Below, in pieces: positions 1-7,480 of a DNA stretch of 64,000 nucleotides. The notes beneath the pieces are model-generated. The model did not search any database. It saw nothing but the letters and a program-made list of their open reading frames with translations, and was not told the origin of the DNA. Position 1 is the stretch's first letter; the number at the start of each line of letters is the position of its first letter. The stretch spans positions 682,001-746,000 of the forward strand of contig NZ_CP133888.1 of the NCBI RefSeq assembly GCF_041228405.1, in the 5' to 3' direction. The stretch comes from Salinilacustrithrix flava (GTDB lineage: Bacteria > Actinomycetota > Acidimicrobiia > Acidimicrobiales > Salinilacustritrichaceae). The position numbers and the translations under genes were made by a program.

Positions 1-1394
1 GTGTGGGTGTAGCGGTCCTCGGTGGGCAGGGCGAGGGTCCAGCCCAGGGCCCGGCCGCGGGCGACGATGGAGACCTTGTGGATCGGGTCGCAGTGCTCGA
101 GCAGGTGGCCGACCAGGGCGTGGCCGCCCTCGTGGTAGGCGGTGACCCGGCGCTCCTTGTCGGACATGACGCGGGTCTTGCGCTCGGGGCCGGCGAGCAC
201 GCGGTCGATGGCGGACTCGACGGTGTGCATGTCGATGGTGTCCGCGGATCGGCGGGCGGCCATGAGGGCGGCCTCGTTCATGAGGTTGGCCAGGTCGGCG
301 CCGGTGAAGCCGGGCGTGCGGCGGGCGATGACCGCGGCGTCGACGTCGTCGGCGAGGGGCTTGCCCTTGGCGTGCACGTCGAGGATGGCCTTGCGGCCCT
401 CGAGGTCGGGGCGGTCGACCACGATCTGGCGGTCGAAGCGGCCCGGGCGGAGCAGGGCCGGGTCGAGGATGTCGGGGCGGTTGGTGGCGGCGATGAGGAT
501 GACGCCGGTGTTGGCGTCGAAGCCGTCCATCTCGACGAGGAGCTGGTTGAGCGTCTGCTCCCGCTCGTCGTGGCCGCCGCCCATGCCGGCGCCGCGGTGG
601 CGGCCGACGGCGTCGATCTCGTCGACGAACACGATGGCGGGCGCCTGGGCCTTGGCCTGCTCGAACAGGTCGCGCACCCGGGATGCACCGACGCCGACGA
701 ACATCTCGACGAAGTCGGAGCCCGAGATGGAGAAGAACGGGGCGCCGGCCTCGCCGGCCACGGCCCGGGCGAGCAGCGTCTTGCCGGTGCCGGGCGGGCC
801 GACCAGCAGCACGCCCTTGGGGATCTTGGCGCCGATGGACTGGAACTTGGCCGGGCTCTGGAGGAACTCCTTGATCTCGTGGAGCTCCTCGACGGCCTCG
901 TCGCACCCGGCCACGTCGTCGAAGGTGACCTTGGGCTGGTCCTTGTTCCACTGCTTGGCCTTGGCCTTGCCGAACTGCATGACCCGGCTGCCGCCGCCCT
1001 GCATGGCGTTGAGGAAGAACAGGAACAGGCCGAAGAGCAGGAGCAGGGGCAGGATGCTGAACAGCAGCGAGACCCAGATGGACTCCTGCTGCTGGTCGAC
1101 CTCGATCTCGATGGCGGGCGAGGCCTCCGACATCTCCGCGGTGAGCTCGTCGACGAACTCGGCCGGGTAGGACACCTTGTACTCGGTGCCGTCGCGCAGC
1201 TCGCCCTCGACGGCGTGGCTGCGGTCCTTGATGGTGGCGGTCTCGACGTCGCCGTCAGCGACGAAGCCCCGGAACTCGTTGAGCGTGAGCTCCTCGGGAT
1301 CGGACCCGGAGCGCAGGAACGAGGACGCCACGAGGGCCGCCACCAGGGCGAGTGCGACGTAGATGAGCGTTGGGCGGCGCAGCTTCTTCTTCAC
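1..1394 (-). CDS. ftsH: ATP-dependent zinc metalloprotease FtsH (3' end cut by window edge)
   Basis: FtsH is a membrane-anchored AAA+ protease that extracts and degrades misfolded membrane proteins and some regulators. The visible 464 residues give a basic N-terminus (KKKLRRP), a first membrane helix, an extracytoplasmic segment of about 75 residues and a second helix near residues 105-127. The AAA+ domain follows, with Walker A GPPGTGKT at 199-206, the pore-loop FVEMFVGVGAS, a DEID Walker B and the RPGRFDRQ region. The zinc motif at 421-425 reads HEGGH, whereas the family almost always has HEAGH. The GTG start at 1394 precedes KKKLRRP, and a TAGCGT -10 box lies at 1405-1410. It is the last gene of a response regulator, tilS, hpt, ftsH run; a tilS/hpt/ftsH order is common in bacteria. 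The C-terminal half of the peptidase domain lies outside the window. Identification is certain. Confidence 0.97.
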   Translation of the reverse strand, partial: MKKKLRRPTLIYVALALVAALVASSFLRSGSDPEELTLNEFRGFVADGDVETATIKDRSHAVEGELRDGTEYKVSYPAEFVDELTAEMSEASPAIEIEVDQQQESIWVSLLFSILPLLLLFGLFLFFLNAMQGGGSRVMQFGKAKAKQWNKDQPKVTFDDVAGCDEAVEELHEIKEFLQSPAKFQSIGAKIPKGVLLVGPPGTGKTLLARAVAGEAGAPFFSISGSDFVEMFVGVGASRVRDLFEQAKAQAPAIVFVDEIDAVGRHRGAGMGGGHDEREQTLNQLLVEMDGFDANTGVILIAATNRPDILDPALLRPGRFDRQIVVDRPDLEGRKAILDVHAKGKPLADDVDAAVIARRTPGFTGADLANLMNEAALMAARRSADTIDMHTVESAIDRVLAGPERKTRVMSDKERRVTAYHEGGHALVGHLLEHCDPIHKVSIVARGRALGWTLALPTEDRYTH

Positions 1395-1443
1395 AGTCCG
1401 GACCACGCTACCGACCCACCCCGGGTTGTCGACATCGGACGGG

Positions 1444-1986
1444 CTACTCGGCGCCCTTGTAGTCGGCGATGTGGGGCAGGTTGCGGTAGCGCTCGGCGAC
1501 GTCGAGGCCGTAGCCGATGACGAAGGCGGGCGGGATGCGGAAGCCGATGTAGCGCAGGTCGAGCTCGGCCTGCTGGTTGCCCTCGCGCACGAGCAGGGCG
1601 CAGACCTCGAGCGAGGCGGTGCCACGGGACTCGAACGTCTTGCGCAGGTAGCGCAGCGTGAGGCCGGAGTCCACGATGTCCTCCACGATGATCACGTGCC
1701 GGTCGTGGAGGTCGATGTCGAGGTCCTTCACGATGCGCACGACACCGGAGGAGCGGGTGCTGGCCCCGTAGGACGAGACCGCCATGAAGTCGACCTCGAG
1801 GGGGATGTCCACCGCACGGGCCAGGTCGGCCATGAAGATGAAGGCCCCCTTGAGGACCGCCACGAGGATGGGCGCCTTCCCGGCGTAGTCCCGGGCGATC
1901 TCGGCGCCGAGCTCGGTGATCCGCTCCTGGATCTGCGCTTCCGACAGGAGCACGTCGCCGATGAGGTCGTCACCCTGGGCAGCCAT
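1444..1986 (-). CDS. hpt: hypoxanthine phosphoribosyltransferase
   Basis: This purine-salvage enzyme transfers phosphoribose from PRPP to hypoxanthine or guanine in the cytoplasm. The 180-residue length is normal. The PRPP-binding loop VEDIVDSGLT lies at about 101-110, and the conserved LKGAF and VDFMAVSSYG segments come earlier. The ATG at 1986 is preferred over upstream in-frame codons because a TAGGTT -10 box (1995-2000) sits 8 nt before it. This suggests hpt can also be transcribed as a leaderless mRNA from inside the end of tilS. It follows tilS by 11 bp and precedes ftsH by 49 bp. In other bacteria TilS and HPRT interact and regulate ftsH; whether that holds here is inference. Confidence 0.95.
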   Translation of the reverse strand: MAAQGDDLIGDVLLSEAQIQERITELGAEIARDYAGKAPILVAVLKGAFIFMADLARAVDIPLEVDFMAVSSYGASTRSSGVVRIVKDLDIDLHDRHVIIVEDIVDSGLTLRYLRKTFESRGTASLEVCALLVREGNQQAELDLRYIGFRIPPAFVIGYGLDVAERYRNLPHIADYKGAE

Positions 1987-1997
1987 GCGGGCGGAAC

Positions 1998-2885
1998 CTA
2001 GCGGTCGCCTCCGCCGGCGGGCCCATCCGCGGTCAGCCGTTGCCCCCGGCGCCGGACGCGGACGCCGCCCGCCACCTCCGTGCCGACGCCCTCGCCCCGG
2101 GCGACCGCGAGCACGCGCTGGACCGCGGCCGCGTCCGGTGGGTGCCCGCCGGGCAACCAGGTGCGGAGCCACCGCCGGACGGCGCGTCCCGCCAGTGGTC
2201 CCGGCGCGGCGGTGAGGGCACGCGCGTCGGTGGCGTCCAAGCCGGATGCCAGGTCGTCGAGGAGCTCCACGTCGGTTCGAGCCAACGCCGCGAACCGACA
2301 CAGCAGGGGCACGACGTCCCGCTCGGCGACGTCGTCGAGCAGCGGCAGCACCTCGGCCCGCACGCGGTTGCGGCGGAAGCGCGGATCGTGGTTCGACGGG
2401 TCATGCACCGCGTCGAGGCCGAGCTCGGCGCAGAGGGCGCGGGTCTCGGCCCGCCGCAGCCCGAGCAGCGGGTGGTGCTCGGGACGCATCGCGGCGACGC
2501 CGTCGAGCCCCGATCCGCGGAGCAGCGCCAGCAGGACGGTCTCGGCCTGGTCGTCCGCGGTGTGGCCGTAGAGCGCATCGGGCCCGAGCAGGTCCCGGCG
2601 CGCCGAGCGCGCCCGGGCCTCCAGGTCGCCACCAGCGGGGACCTGGGTCCGCTCGGCGCGGAAGGCCGCGCCGAAGCGACGGGCCGCGTCGGCCACCACG
2701 TCGGCTTCCGCTGCGCTGCCGGGCCGGAGGCCGTGGTCGACGTGCACCGCGGTGACGCCGAGGCCGGCGTCGCAGGCCAGGATCAGCAGGGCGAGGGAGT
2801 CCGCGCCGCCGGAGACCGCGCAGGTGACAGGCCCCGCGCGCGGGAACCGGCAGCGGTCCCGGACTGCCTGGAGCGTGGCCGACAC
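1998..2885 (-). CDS. tilS: tRNA(Ile)-lysidine synthetase
   Basis: TilS attaches lysine to C34 of the CAU-anticodon tRNA-Ile, changing its specificity to AUA codons. The N-type ATP pyrophosphatase P-loop SGGADS is at residues 25-30, followed by the VHVDHGLR segment and by GHTADDQAET, both characteristic of TilS. The protein has 295 residues, the short form found in many actinobacteria that lacks much of the C-terminal substrate domain of E. coli TilS. The GTG start at 2885 lies 6 nt after the response-regulator stop, so the two are probably co-transcribed. hpt follows after 11 bp. Confidence 0.93.
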   Translation of the reverse strand: MSATLQAVRDRCRFPRAGPVTCAVSGGADSLALLILACDAGLGVTAVHVDHGLRPGSAAEADVVADAARRFGAAFRAERTQVPAGGDLEARARSARRDLLGPDALYGHTADDQAETVLLALLRGSGLDGVAAMRPEHHPLLGLRRAETRALCAELGLDAVHDPSNHDPRFRRNRVRAEVLPLLDDVAERDVVPLLCRFAALARTDVELLDDLASGLDATDARALTAAPGPLAGRAVRRWLRTWLPGGHPPDAAAVQRVLAVARGEGVGTEVAGGVRVRRRGQRLTADGPAGGGDR

Positions 2886-2891
2886 CGGAGC

Positions 2892-3644
2892 TCAGCCGTC
2901 GACGATGACCTGTCCGGCGCGCAGGCGTCGGAGCAGCTCGGGCACCGACTCGTGGCCCGTCTTGCGGATGATCCGGCGGAGGCTGGCGTACACGTTGGAC
3001 CGGCTGACCCCGAGGTCGCCGGCCGCTGCGCTCACGGACGGCGCGGCGGCGAGGGTGCGCAGGAGGCTGCACTGCTTGTCGGTGAGGTCGCCGCCGATGT
3101 GGACGGCACCGTCGGGGCTCGGGTGGTCGTCGCGCGGTCGGGCGTGCTCGAGCCGGGACAGGCGCGGACCGGCGCGCTCGTCCCGGGGCGCGCCGGCGTC
3201 GCCGCCCCGCTGGATGCGGGCCAGCTCCGACAGCGCACCGGTCTGGGCCTTGCGCCGCTGGTCCCGCTCGGGGCCGCCGGCCACGACGTCGGCGATGGCC
3301 GCCCGGAGCTGGTCGGACGACACCGGCTTGACCAGGTAGCGCACCGCGCCCTCGATGCCGCCCCGGAGCCGGTCGTCGTCGGCGGCGAGCGCCGTCATCA
3401 TCAGCACCTTCACCGAGGAGATCTGCTCGTCGAGGTGCGCCTTCAGCTGCTCGAGCACGCTCCAGCCGTCGACCTCGGGCATCATCACGTCGAGCAGCAC
3501 GACATCGGGCACCTCGACCTGCACCGCAGCCAGGGCCTCGGCACCGTCGGCGGCGGTCATCACGCGGTGGCCGTCGAGCTCGAGCTGGAGCTGGGTCAGG
3601 TAGCGGATGTCGGGTTCGTCGTCGACGACCAGCACGGACGCCAC
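2892..3644 (-). CDS. orphan response regulator with C-terminal LuxR-like HTH
   Basis: The protein has 250 residues. An N-terminal receiver domain starts VLVVDDEPD, and the phosphoacceptor aspartate is D52 in LLDVMMPEVDG. The conserved lysine is in YLVKPVS. A charged linker follows (about 125-185). The C-terminal segment (about 190-245) contains LTDKQCSLLRTLAAAP and VSAAAGDLGVSRSNVYASLRR, which fits a LuxR/FixJ-type helix-turn-helix. The GTG start at 3644 is chosen because GGGGAGGAGG lies just upstream and the receiver domain begins immediately after it. No histidine kinase is adjacent, so its partner and targets are unknown. It is the first gene of the tilS-hpt-ftsH run, 6 bp before tilS. Confidence 0.85.
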   Translation of the reverse strand: MASVLVVDDEPDIRYLTQLQLELDGHRVMTAADGAEALAAVQVEVPDVVLLDVMMPEVDGWSVLEQLKAHLDEQISSVKVLMMTALAADDDRLRGGIEGAVRYLVKPVSSDQLRAAIADVVAGGPERDQRRKAQTGALSELARIQRGGDAGAPRDERAGPRLSRLEHARPRDDHPSPDGAVHIGGDLTDKQCSLLRTLAAAPSVSAAAGDLGVSRSNVYASLRRIIRKTGHESVPELLRRLRAGQVIVDG

Positions 3645-3723
3645 AGCTGCCTCCTCCCCACGGGATGGGAGGCTCATCATGCCAAGCGACCGGGCGTCGC
3701 TGGTGGCGGAGGGGCCGGGGCGC

Positions 3724-4815
3724 TCAGGTGACGAGCTCGTCGGAGAGCTGCACGCGCGACACCCACTCGTGGGGTTCGCGGATCTCCGACAGCGTCGGCA
3801 GCCAGGACGGGCCGCGCCAGACGGGTTCCAGGGCGGCCTTGCCGCCGCCCAGGCGCTCGACCTCGGCGATGAAGTCCTCGCCCTGCTGGTACTGGTTGAG
3901 CTTGGCCTCCAGCCCGATGAGCCGCTGGACGAGCTTGGTGAGCCCGGTGGCCGACGCCCGCCGGTTGCGCAGCACCCGCCCGAACCGCTCGGCGGACGGG
4001 ACGTGGCCTGCACCGGCACGGTCCATGGTGACGTCGCCGTGACCCTCGAGCAGGCTCATCAGCCCGCCGATCTCGTCGAGGGCGGCGCGCTGCTCGGGCC
4101 CGGCCAGCAGGTGGGTGATGCCACCCTCGGACAGCGGGCTGCGCCCGGCCCGGAGCTCGTCCGCGGTGCGCTTGAGCGCCCGCACCAGGACCATCGGGTC
4201 GAGGCCGGCCGAGGAGAGGGTGCGATCGAGCAGCCCCAGGTAGTGCTCGCGCATCCACGGCACGCCGGTGAACTGGGCCCGGTGGGTGACCTCGTGCAGG
4301 GCCAGCCAGAGGCGGAACTCGCGGGGCGGGAAGCCGAACTTCTTCTCGAGCGCCAGCACGTTCGGGCCCACGTAGTACACGAGGTCCTGATCGGTGGGCT
4401 GGCCGTCGGGGTCGTCGTCGGAGCCGCCGGCGACGAGCAGGTCGTACTGGCCGAGCACCCGCCCCGACATCCAGCCGAGGAGGAGGCCGACCTCGGCCGC
4501 AGCGGCCGCCCGCATGATCGGCACGGTGGGGCCCGACACGCGAGGGGCCATCTTCTCGGTGAGGGGGCCGAGGAGGCGCTGGAAGGAGGAGATGTTGGCC
4601 CGGACCCAACCGGCGCGGTCGGTGACCTTGCCGCGGGCCGGGCCGGCGAGGGAGTGCAGGCCCGTCTCGGCGGCGACCAGCTCCTCGGCGAGGGCGGTCA
4701 GCTCCGCGAAGTCGGGTTCCAGGGACTCCCAGTGGTACGAGTCAGCGAGCGGCTCGCGCCCTGCGGCCCGGACGGCGATGCGTTCGGCGAGGTCCCAGTC
4801 GACCAGCTCAGCCAC
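3724..4815 (-). CDS. DUF2342-family zinc-dependent metalloprotease, F420-associated
   Basis: This 363-residue protein belongs to a family found mainly in F420-producing actinobacteria (coenzyme F420 biosynthesis-associated uncharacterised proteins, predicted zinc hydrolases). HEVTH at residues 174-178, in WLALHEVTHRAQF, is the zinc and catalytic motif. The following helix-rich region supplies the rest of the predicted fold. The biochemical role is not established for the family. The GTG start at 4815 begins at VAELVDWDLAER and overlaps the stop of the small membrane-protein gene upstream by 8 nt, which suggests translational coupling. An LLM F420-dependent oxidoreductase elsewhere in the window (46244-47098) fits an F420-using organism. 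Confidence 0.85.
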   Translation of the reverse strand: MAELVDWDLAERIAVRAAGREPLADSYHWESLEPDFAELTALAEELVAAETGLHSLAGPARGKVTDRAGWVRANISSFQRLLGPLTEKMAPRVSGPTVPIMRAAAAAEVGLLLGWMSGRVLGQYDLLVAGGSDDDPDGQPTDQDLVYYVGPNVLALEKKFGFPPREFRLWLALHEVTHRAQFTGVPWMREHYLGLLDRTLSSAGLDPMVLVRALKRTADELRAGRSPLSEGGITHLLAGPEQRAALDEIGGLMSLLEGHGDVTMDRAGAGHVPSAERFGRVLRNRRASATGLTKLVQRLIGLEAKLNQYQQGEDFIAEVERLGGGKAALEPVWRGPSWLPTLSEIREPHEWVSRVQLSDELVT

Positions 4816-4951
4816 GCGGCTGGTCGACCCCCGGGTACTGCGGCTTGACGACCTTGCGCAGGTAGAGCGCAACCGTCATGACGACAGCGGGCACGACCAG
4901 CGTGATCATGAGGATGACGGCGATCCACCAGTGCCAGATGATGGCGAGCAT
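4808..4951 (-). CDS. 47-residue single-pass membrane protein coupled to the DUF2342 protease
   Basis: This short open frame starts with ATG at 4951 and encodes 47 residues. Residues about 3-30 are almost entirely hydrophobic (MLAIIWHWWIAVILM... to VVMTVALYL), followed by a basic RKVVKPQ and a PGVDQPRG tail. It therefore looks like a membrane anchor with a short cytoplasmic tail. A TAGAGT -10 box (4958-4963) lies 6 nt before the ATG, matching the leaderless arrangement of many genes here. Its stop overlaps the GTG of the next gene (4808-4815). Codon third positions are GC-rich, like real genes in this genome. No known family is recognised; a membrane partner of the DUF2342 protein is a guess from coupling alone. 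Confidence 0.65.
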   Translation of the reverse strand: MLAIIWHWWIAVILMITLVVPAVVMTVALYLRKVVKPQYPGVDQPRG

Positions 4952-5006
4952 GGTCCGACTCTACGCCGAGGCGGGGGTCGGGCCGACATCGCCCGACCGG
5001 GATCGC

Positions 5007-5249
5007 TCAGCCACCGGGGTCGACGTGGTCGATGGCGTCGGCGATGCGGGACCGGAGGGACTCGGGCACCCGGTCCCGGCACTTCTGGGCGATGTACTGC
5101 TTGATCTCGGCCTCGAAGTCGAACGCCTCGAAGCAGGGCGGGCAGGCCTCGAGGTGCTCCTGGATCGCGACCCGCTTCTCGTCGGTGAGCTCACCGTCGA
5201 GGAAGTGGTAGAGCTCGTGGAGCGTCTCGCTGCAGTCGCCGTGGTCCAT
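5007..5249 (-). CDS. mycothiol-system anti-sigma factor (RsrA/RshA type, ZAS family)
   Basis: This is a zinc-binding anti-sigma factor that holds an oxidative-stress sigma factor inactive until disulphide stress releases it. The 80-residue protein carries the ZAS motif HLEACPPC (H32, C36, C39), with C6 and H11 upstream as further candidate zinc or redox residues. It lies 18 bp downstream of its partner sigma gene on the same strand, the usual operon order. I chose the ATG at 5249; a TTG at 5261 would add four residues, and neither has a strong ribosome-binding site. Role and partner follow from family knowledge and context. Confidence 0.9.
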   Translation of the reverse strand: MDHGDCSETLHELYHFLDGELTDEKRVAIQEHLEACPPCFEAFDFEAEIKQYIAQKCRDRVPESLRSRIADAIDHVDPGG

Positions 5250-5267
5250 GGGATCTCGCAAGGTCGG

Positions 5268-5873
5268 TCAGCCGGCGTTGGCCGGTTCGCTCTCGTCGGG
5301 TGCGTCGTCCGTGCGCTCGGTGAGGCCCCGAGCGACGGCGAACTCGTACAACGACTTCTGGAGGGCTTTTCTTCCCCGGTGCAGGCGCGACATCACAGTG
5401 CCGATCGGGATGTCGAGGATCTCGGCGATCTCCTTGTAGGCGAAGCCCTCGACGTCGGCGAGGAGGACCGCCATGCGGAAGGTCTCCGGCAGGGACTCGA
5501 GCGCGTCCTTGACCTCGGCCTCGCTGAACAGCTCCAGCAGCTCGTCCTCGGCCGATCGGCCCGCCGTGGCGCCCTCGAGGCCCCCGAGGCGCCGGTACAG
5601 GTAGAGGTCCTCGACCTCGGCCAGGTCGGTCTCGTCCGGGCGGCGCTTCTTCGACCGGTAGATGTTGATGTAGGTGTTGGTGAGGATCCGGTAGAGCCAG
5701 GCCTTGAGGTTCGTGCCCTCCTGGAAGCCCCCGAAGCCGCGGTAGGCCTTGAGGAAGGTCTCCTGGACCAGGTCCTCGGCATCGCTCTGGTTGCGCGTCA
5801 TGCGCAGGGCCGCGCCGTAGAGCGAGTCCATGAAGGGCATCGCCTGCGCTGCGAACGTCGCCTGGTCGGCCAT
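5268..5873 (-). CDS. sigR: ECF RNA polymerase sigma factor, SigR/SigH type
   Basis: This 201-residue ECF sigma factor contains region 2 (AEDLVQETFLKAYRGFGGF and AWLYRILTNTYINIYR) and region 4 (FAYKEIAEILDIPIGTVMSRLHRGRKAL). These sequences closely resemble Streptomyces SigR and mycobacterial SigH, which direct the thiol-oxidative stress response. The ATG at 5873 starts MADQATFAAQAM. A TAGGGT -10 box at 5882-5887, 8 nt upstream, suggests a leaderless transcript. The downstream anti-sigma gene completes the module. I did not find the classical SigR GGAAT-18-GTT promoter in front of it by eye. Confidence 0.93.
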   Translation of the reverse strand: MADQATFAAQAMPFMDSLYGAALRMTRNQSDAEDLVQETFLKAYRGFGGFQEGTNLKAWLYRILTNTYINIYRSKKRRPDETDLAEVEDLYLYRRLGGLEGATAGRSAEDELLELFSEAEVKDALESLPETFRMAVLLADVEGFAYKEIAEILDIPIGTVMSRLHRGRKALQKSLYEFAVARGLTERTDDAPDESEPANAG

Positions 5874-5919
5874 CGGAGCCGACCCTATCCGGCCGCCCCG
5901 ACGAGACCCGCGGCGGCGA

Positions 5920-6594
5920 TCACGCCGGCACGGCGTAGGCGACCACGTTGCTCTCGTAGCTGCGCAGCGCCGGGTTGAACTCACCGCCGCAGGTGATCAG
6001 GACCAGTCGCTCCGGCACGTCCCGGGCGAACAGGTCATCGGGCAGCGCCTCCTTGTCGAAGGTCACGACCTCGGTCACCCGATACCGCTCGCTGGACCCG
6101 TCGTCGAAGGACACGGCGACCTCGTCGCCGGCGCCGAGGCGATCCAGGTACCGGAACACGCCGTCGACACCGTCGTAGGCGATGTGGGCGGCGAGCACCG
6201 CCGAGCCGGGCTCCCCCGGCGCGGCCCCGAAGCGGTACCAGCCGACCTCGTCGGCCGGCGGGATCTCCATCTCCCCGTTCGGCTCCACGCCGACCGGTTC
6301 GACCGGTGCCCCGTCGACGCCGATGACCGGGAGGGACAGGCCGATCACCGTGCGAGTCGCCGTCTGGTGCTCGGCCGGGTCGTAGCGGGCCGAGCCGAGC
6401 GGCTGGACCCGGGCAGCCAGGTCCGAGGTGGGCCGGGGCTCGGGAGCGGTCGTGACGGGTGCGGTCGTCGGCGCCGCCGTCGGTTCGACCGTCGCGCCGT
6501 CCGACGCGCCGTCGCCGGCCGGGGCGCCGCAGGCGACCCCGACCAGCAACAGCAGCAGCGCCGCCGCCGCCGTCACGCTGCGGCGGCGCTCCAC
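5920..6594 (-). CDS. sortase (class F/E-like), membrane-anchored
   Basis: Sortases are extracytoplasmic cysteine transpeptidases that attach surface proteins. This 224-residue protein has an N-terminal hydrophobic stretch (about 9-22) ending in VGVAC, which could be a signal anchor or a weak lipobox. A Thr/Pro-rich linker follows, then a sortase domain from about residue 75. The catalytic triad is visible: H137 in LAAHIAYDG, C202 in LVLITCGG (the TLxTC motif) and R211 in ALRSYESN. The GTG at 6594 begins one base after the stop of the DUF4397 gene, so the two are coupled. A DUF4397 protein beside such a sortase is a recurring actinobacterial arrangement as I recall it, making 6596-7402 the probable substrate. 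The class assignment is uncertain; the sortase call is firm. Confidence 0.85.
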   Translation of the reverse strand: MERRRSVTAAAALLLLLVGVACGAPAGDGASDGATVEPTAAPTTAPVTTAPEPRPTSDLAARVQPLGSARYDPAEHQTATRTVIGLSLPVIGVDGAPVEPVGVEPNGEMEIPPADEVGWYRFGAAPGEPGSAVLAAHIAYDGVDGVFRYLDRLGAGDEVAVSFDDGSSERYRVTEVVTFDKEALPDDLFARDVPERLVLITCGGEFNPALRSYESNVVAYAVPA

Positions 6595-6595
6595 G

Positions 6596-7402
6596 TCAGC
6601 GGACCCGGGCGGCGACGAGCCGGCGGGCGGGCACTGCAGCGGCCAGCAGGGCGATGCCGGCGAGCGCCAGCAGACCGACCGGCAGGCCGGCATCGTCGGT
6701 CACCGGGCTGTTGCCGGTGTTCACGGCCGTCGGAGCGGTGCCGAGGCCGTCGATGGTCTCGGTCAGCACGGTCAGGCTGCCCGCGTCGAGCGAGCCGACG
6801 GCGTAGACGATGAGGCTGGTGCCATCGGTGATGCCGAGGTCGGCGGGGCCGATCACGACGGGGTCGGCGGCACCGGCCGGCACGACCGAGGCGCTGATGG
6901 TGCCGACGGGGAGGTCGGCGGAGGCCTCGTTGGGGTTGGACAGGCTCGTGAAGGCGGCCTCGCCGTTCGCCAGCACGTCGACCGCGGGCGCGGCAGCCGT
7001 GTGACGGACGGTCAGACGACCCTCGCCGGCGGCGATGGCGCTGGTGTCGTTCTCGAAGACGGCCAGCGTCGGCGTGCCCTCGGCGTCGAGGTGGGCGATG
7101 ATCGTGTAGTTGCCGCTCGCGGGCAGCGCCGTGTCACCAGCGTCGATGGCGACCGTGTCGGTGCCGGCGGCGTTCACCGTGAGGCCGGCGAGGGTCTGGC
7201 CGGCGAGGCCGGACAGGTCCTGGGTGTCGCCGAACTGGAAATCGGCGAACACGACCTCACCGCCGGCGACGACGTCGACCGGCGTGTCGGGGATTCCGTG
7301 GATCAGGTGGATCCGCGCGCTCTCCTGCGCGGCGCTGGGCGTGGCGAGCACGACCAGCGCAGCAGCAGCGAGCACCGCGATCCGGGTGATGAACGTTCGC
7401 AT
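6596..7402 (-). CDS. DUF4397 domain surface protein, likely sortase substrate
   Basis: This 268-residue exported protein has a signal peptide (about 1-25, ending PSAAQ) and DUF4397-like beta-rich repeats, seen in RIHLIHGIPDTPVDVVAGG and again in GRLTVRHTAAAPAVDVLANG. At the C-terminus are a hydrophobic segment (about 240-259) and a basic tail RRLVAARVR, the layout of a sortase sorting signal. There is no LPxTG; the nearest candidate is AVNTG at 226-230. The sortase gene begins one base after its stop. AGGAGG lies just upstream of the ATG, and the 5' leader contains a 9-bp inverted repeat. The ligand or function of DUF4397 proteins is unknown. Confidence 0.8.
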   Translation of the reverse strand: MRTFITRIAVLAAAALVVLATPSAAQESARIHLIHGIPDTPVDVVAGGEVVFADFQFGDTQDLSGLAGQTLAGLTVNAAGTDTVAIDAGDTALPASGNYTIIAHLDAEGTPTLAVFENDTSAIAAGEGRLTVRHTAAAPAVDVLANGEAAFTSLSNPNEASADLPVGTISASVVPAGAADPVVIGPADLGITDGTSLIVYAVGSLDAGSLTVLTETIDGLGTAPTAVNTGNSPVTDDAGLPVGLLALAGIALLAAAVPARRLVAARVR

Positions 7403-7418
7403 CAGGGGTTCCTCCTGG

Positions 7419-7452
7419 GAAGCAGGGTTTAAGTGGACTTCATCCCTGCTTC
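7419..7452. repeat. inverted repeat in the leader of the DUF4397 gene
   Basis: The arms GAAGCAGGG (7419-7427) and CCCTGCTTC (7444-7452) are perfectly complementary over 9 bp and are separated by 16 nt. The spacer contains a smaller nested repeat, AAGT-GG-ACTT. The element sits between the start of the DUF4397 gene (7402) and the stop of the beta-propeller gene (7481), both on the minus strand. It could end the upstream transcript or fold in the leader near the AGGAGG of the DUF4397 gene. There is no U-run on the minus strand after it. Confidence 0.55.
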
Positions 7453-7480
7453 GGAACGGCTGGATGCGGCGGATGACCGG

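Noticed and set aside
5250..5261. TTG start for the anti-sigma factor
   Set aside because: It adds only four residues and has no ribosome-binding site; the ATG at 5249 matches family N-termini as well.
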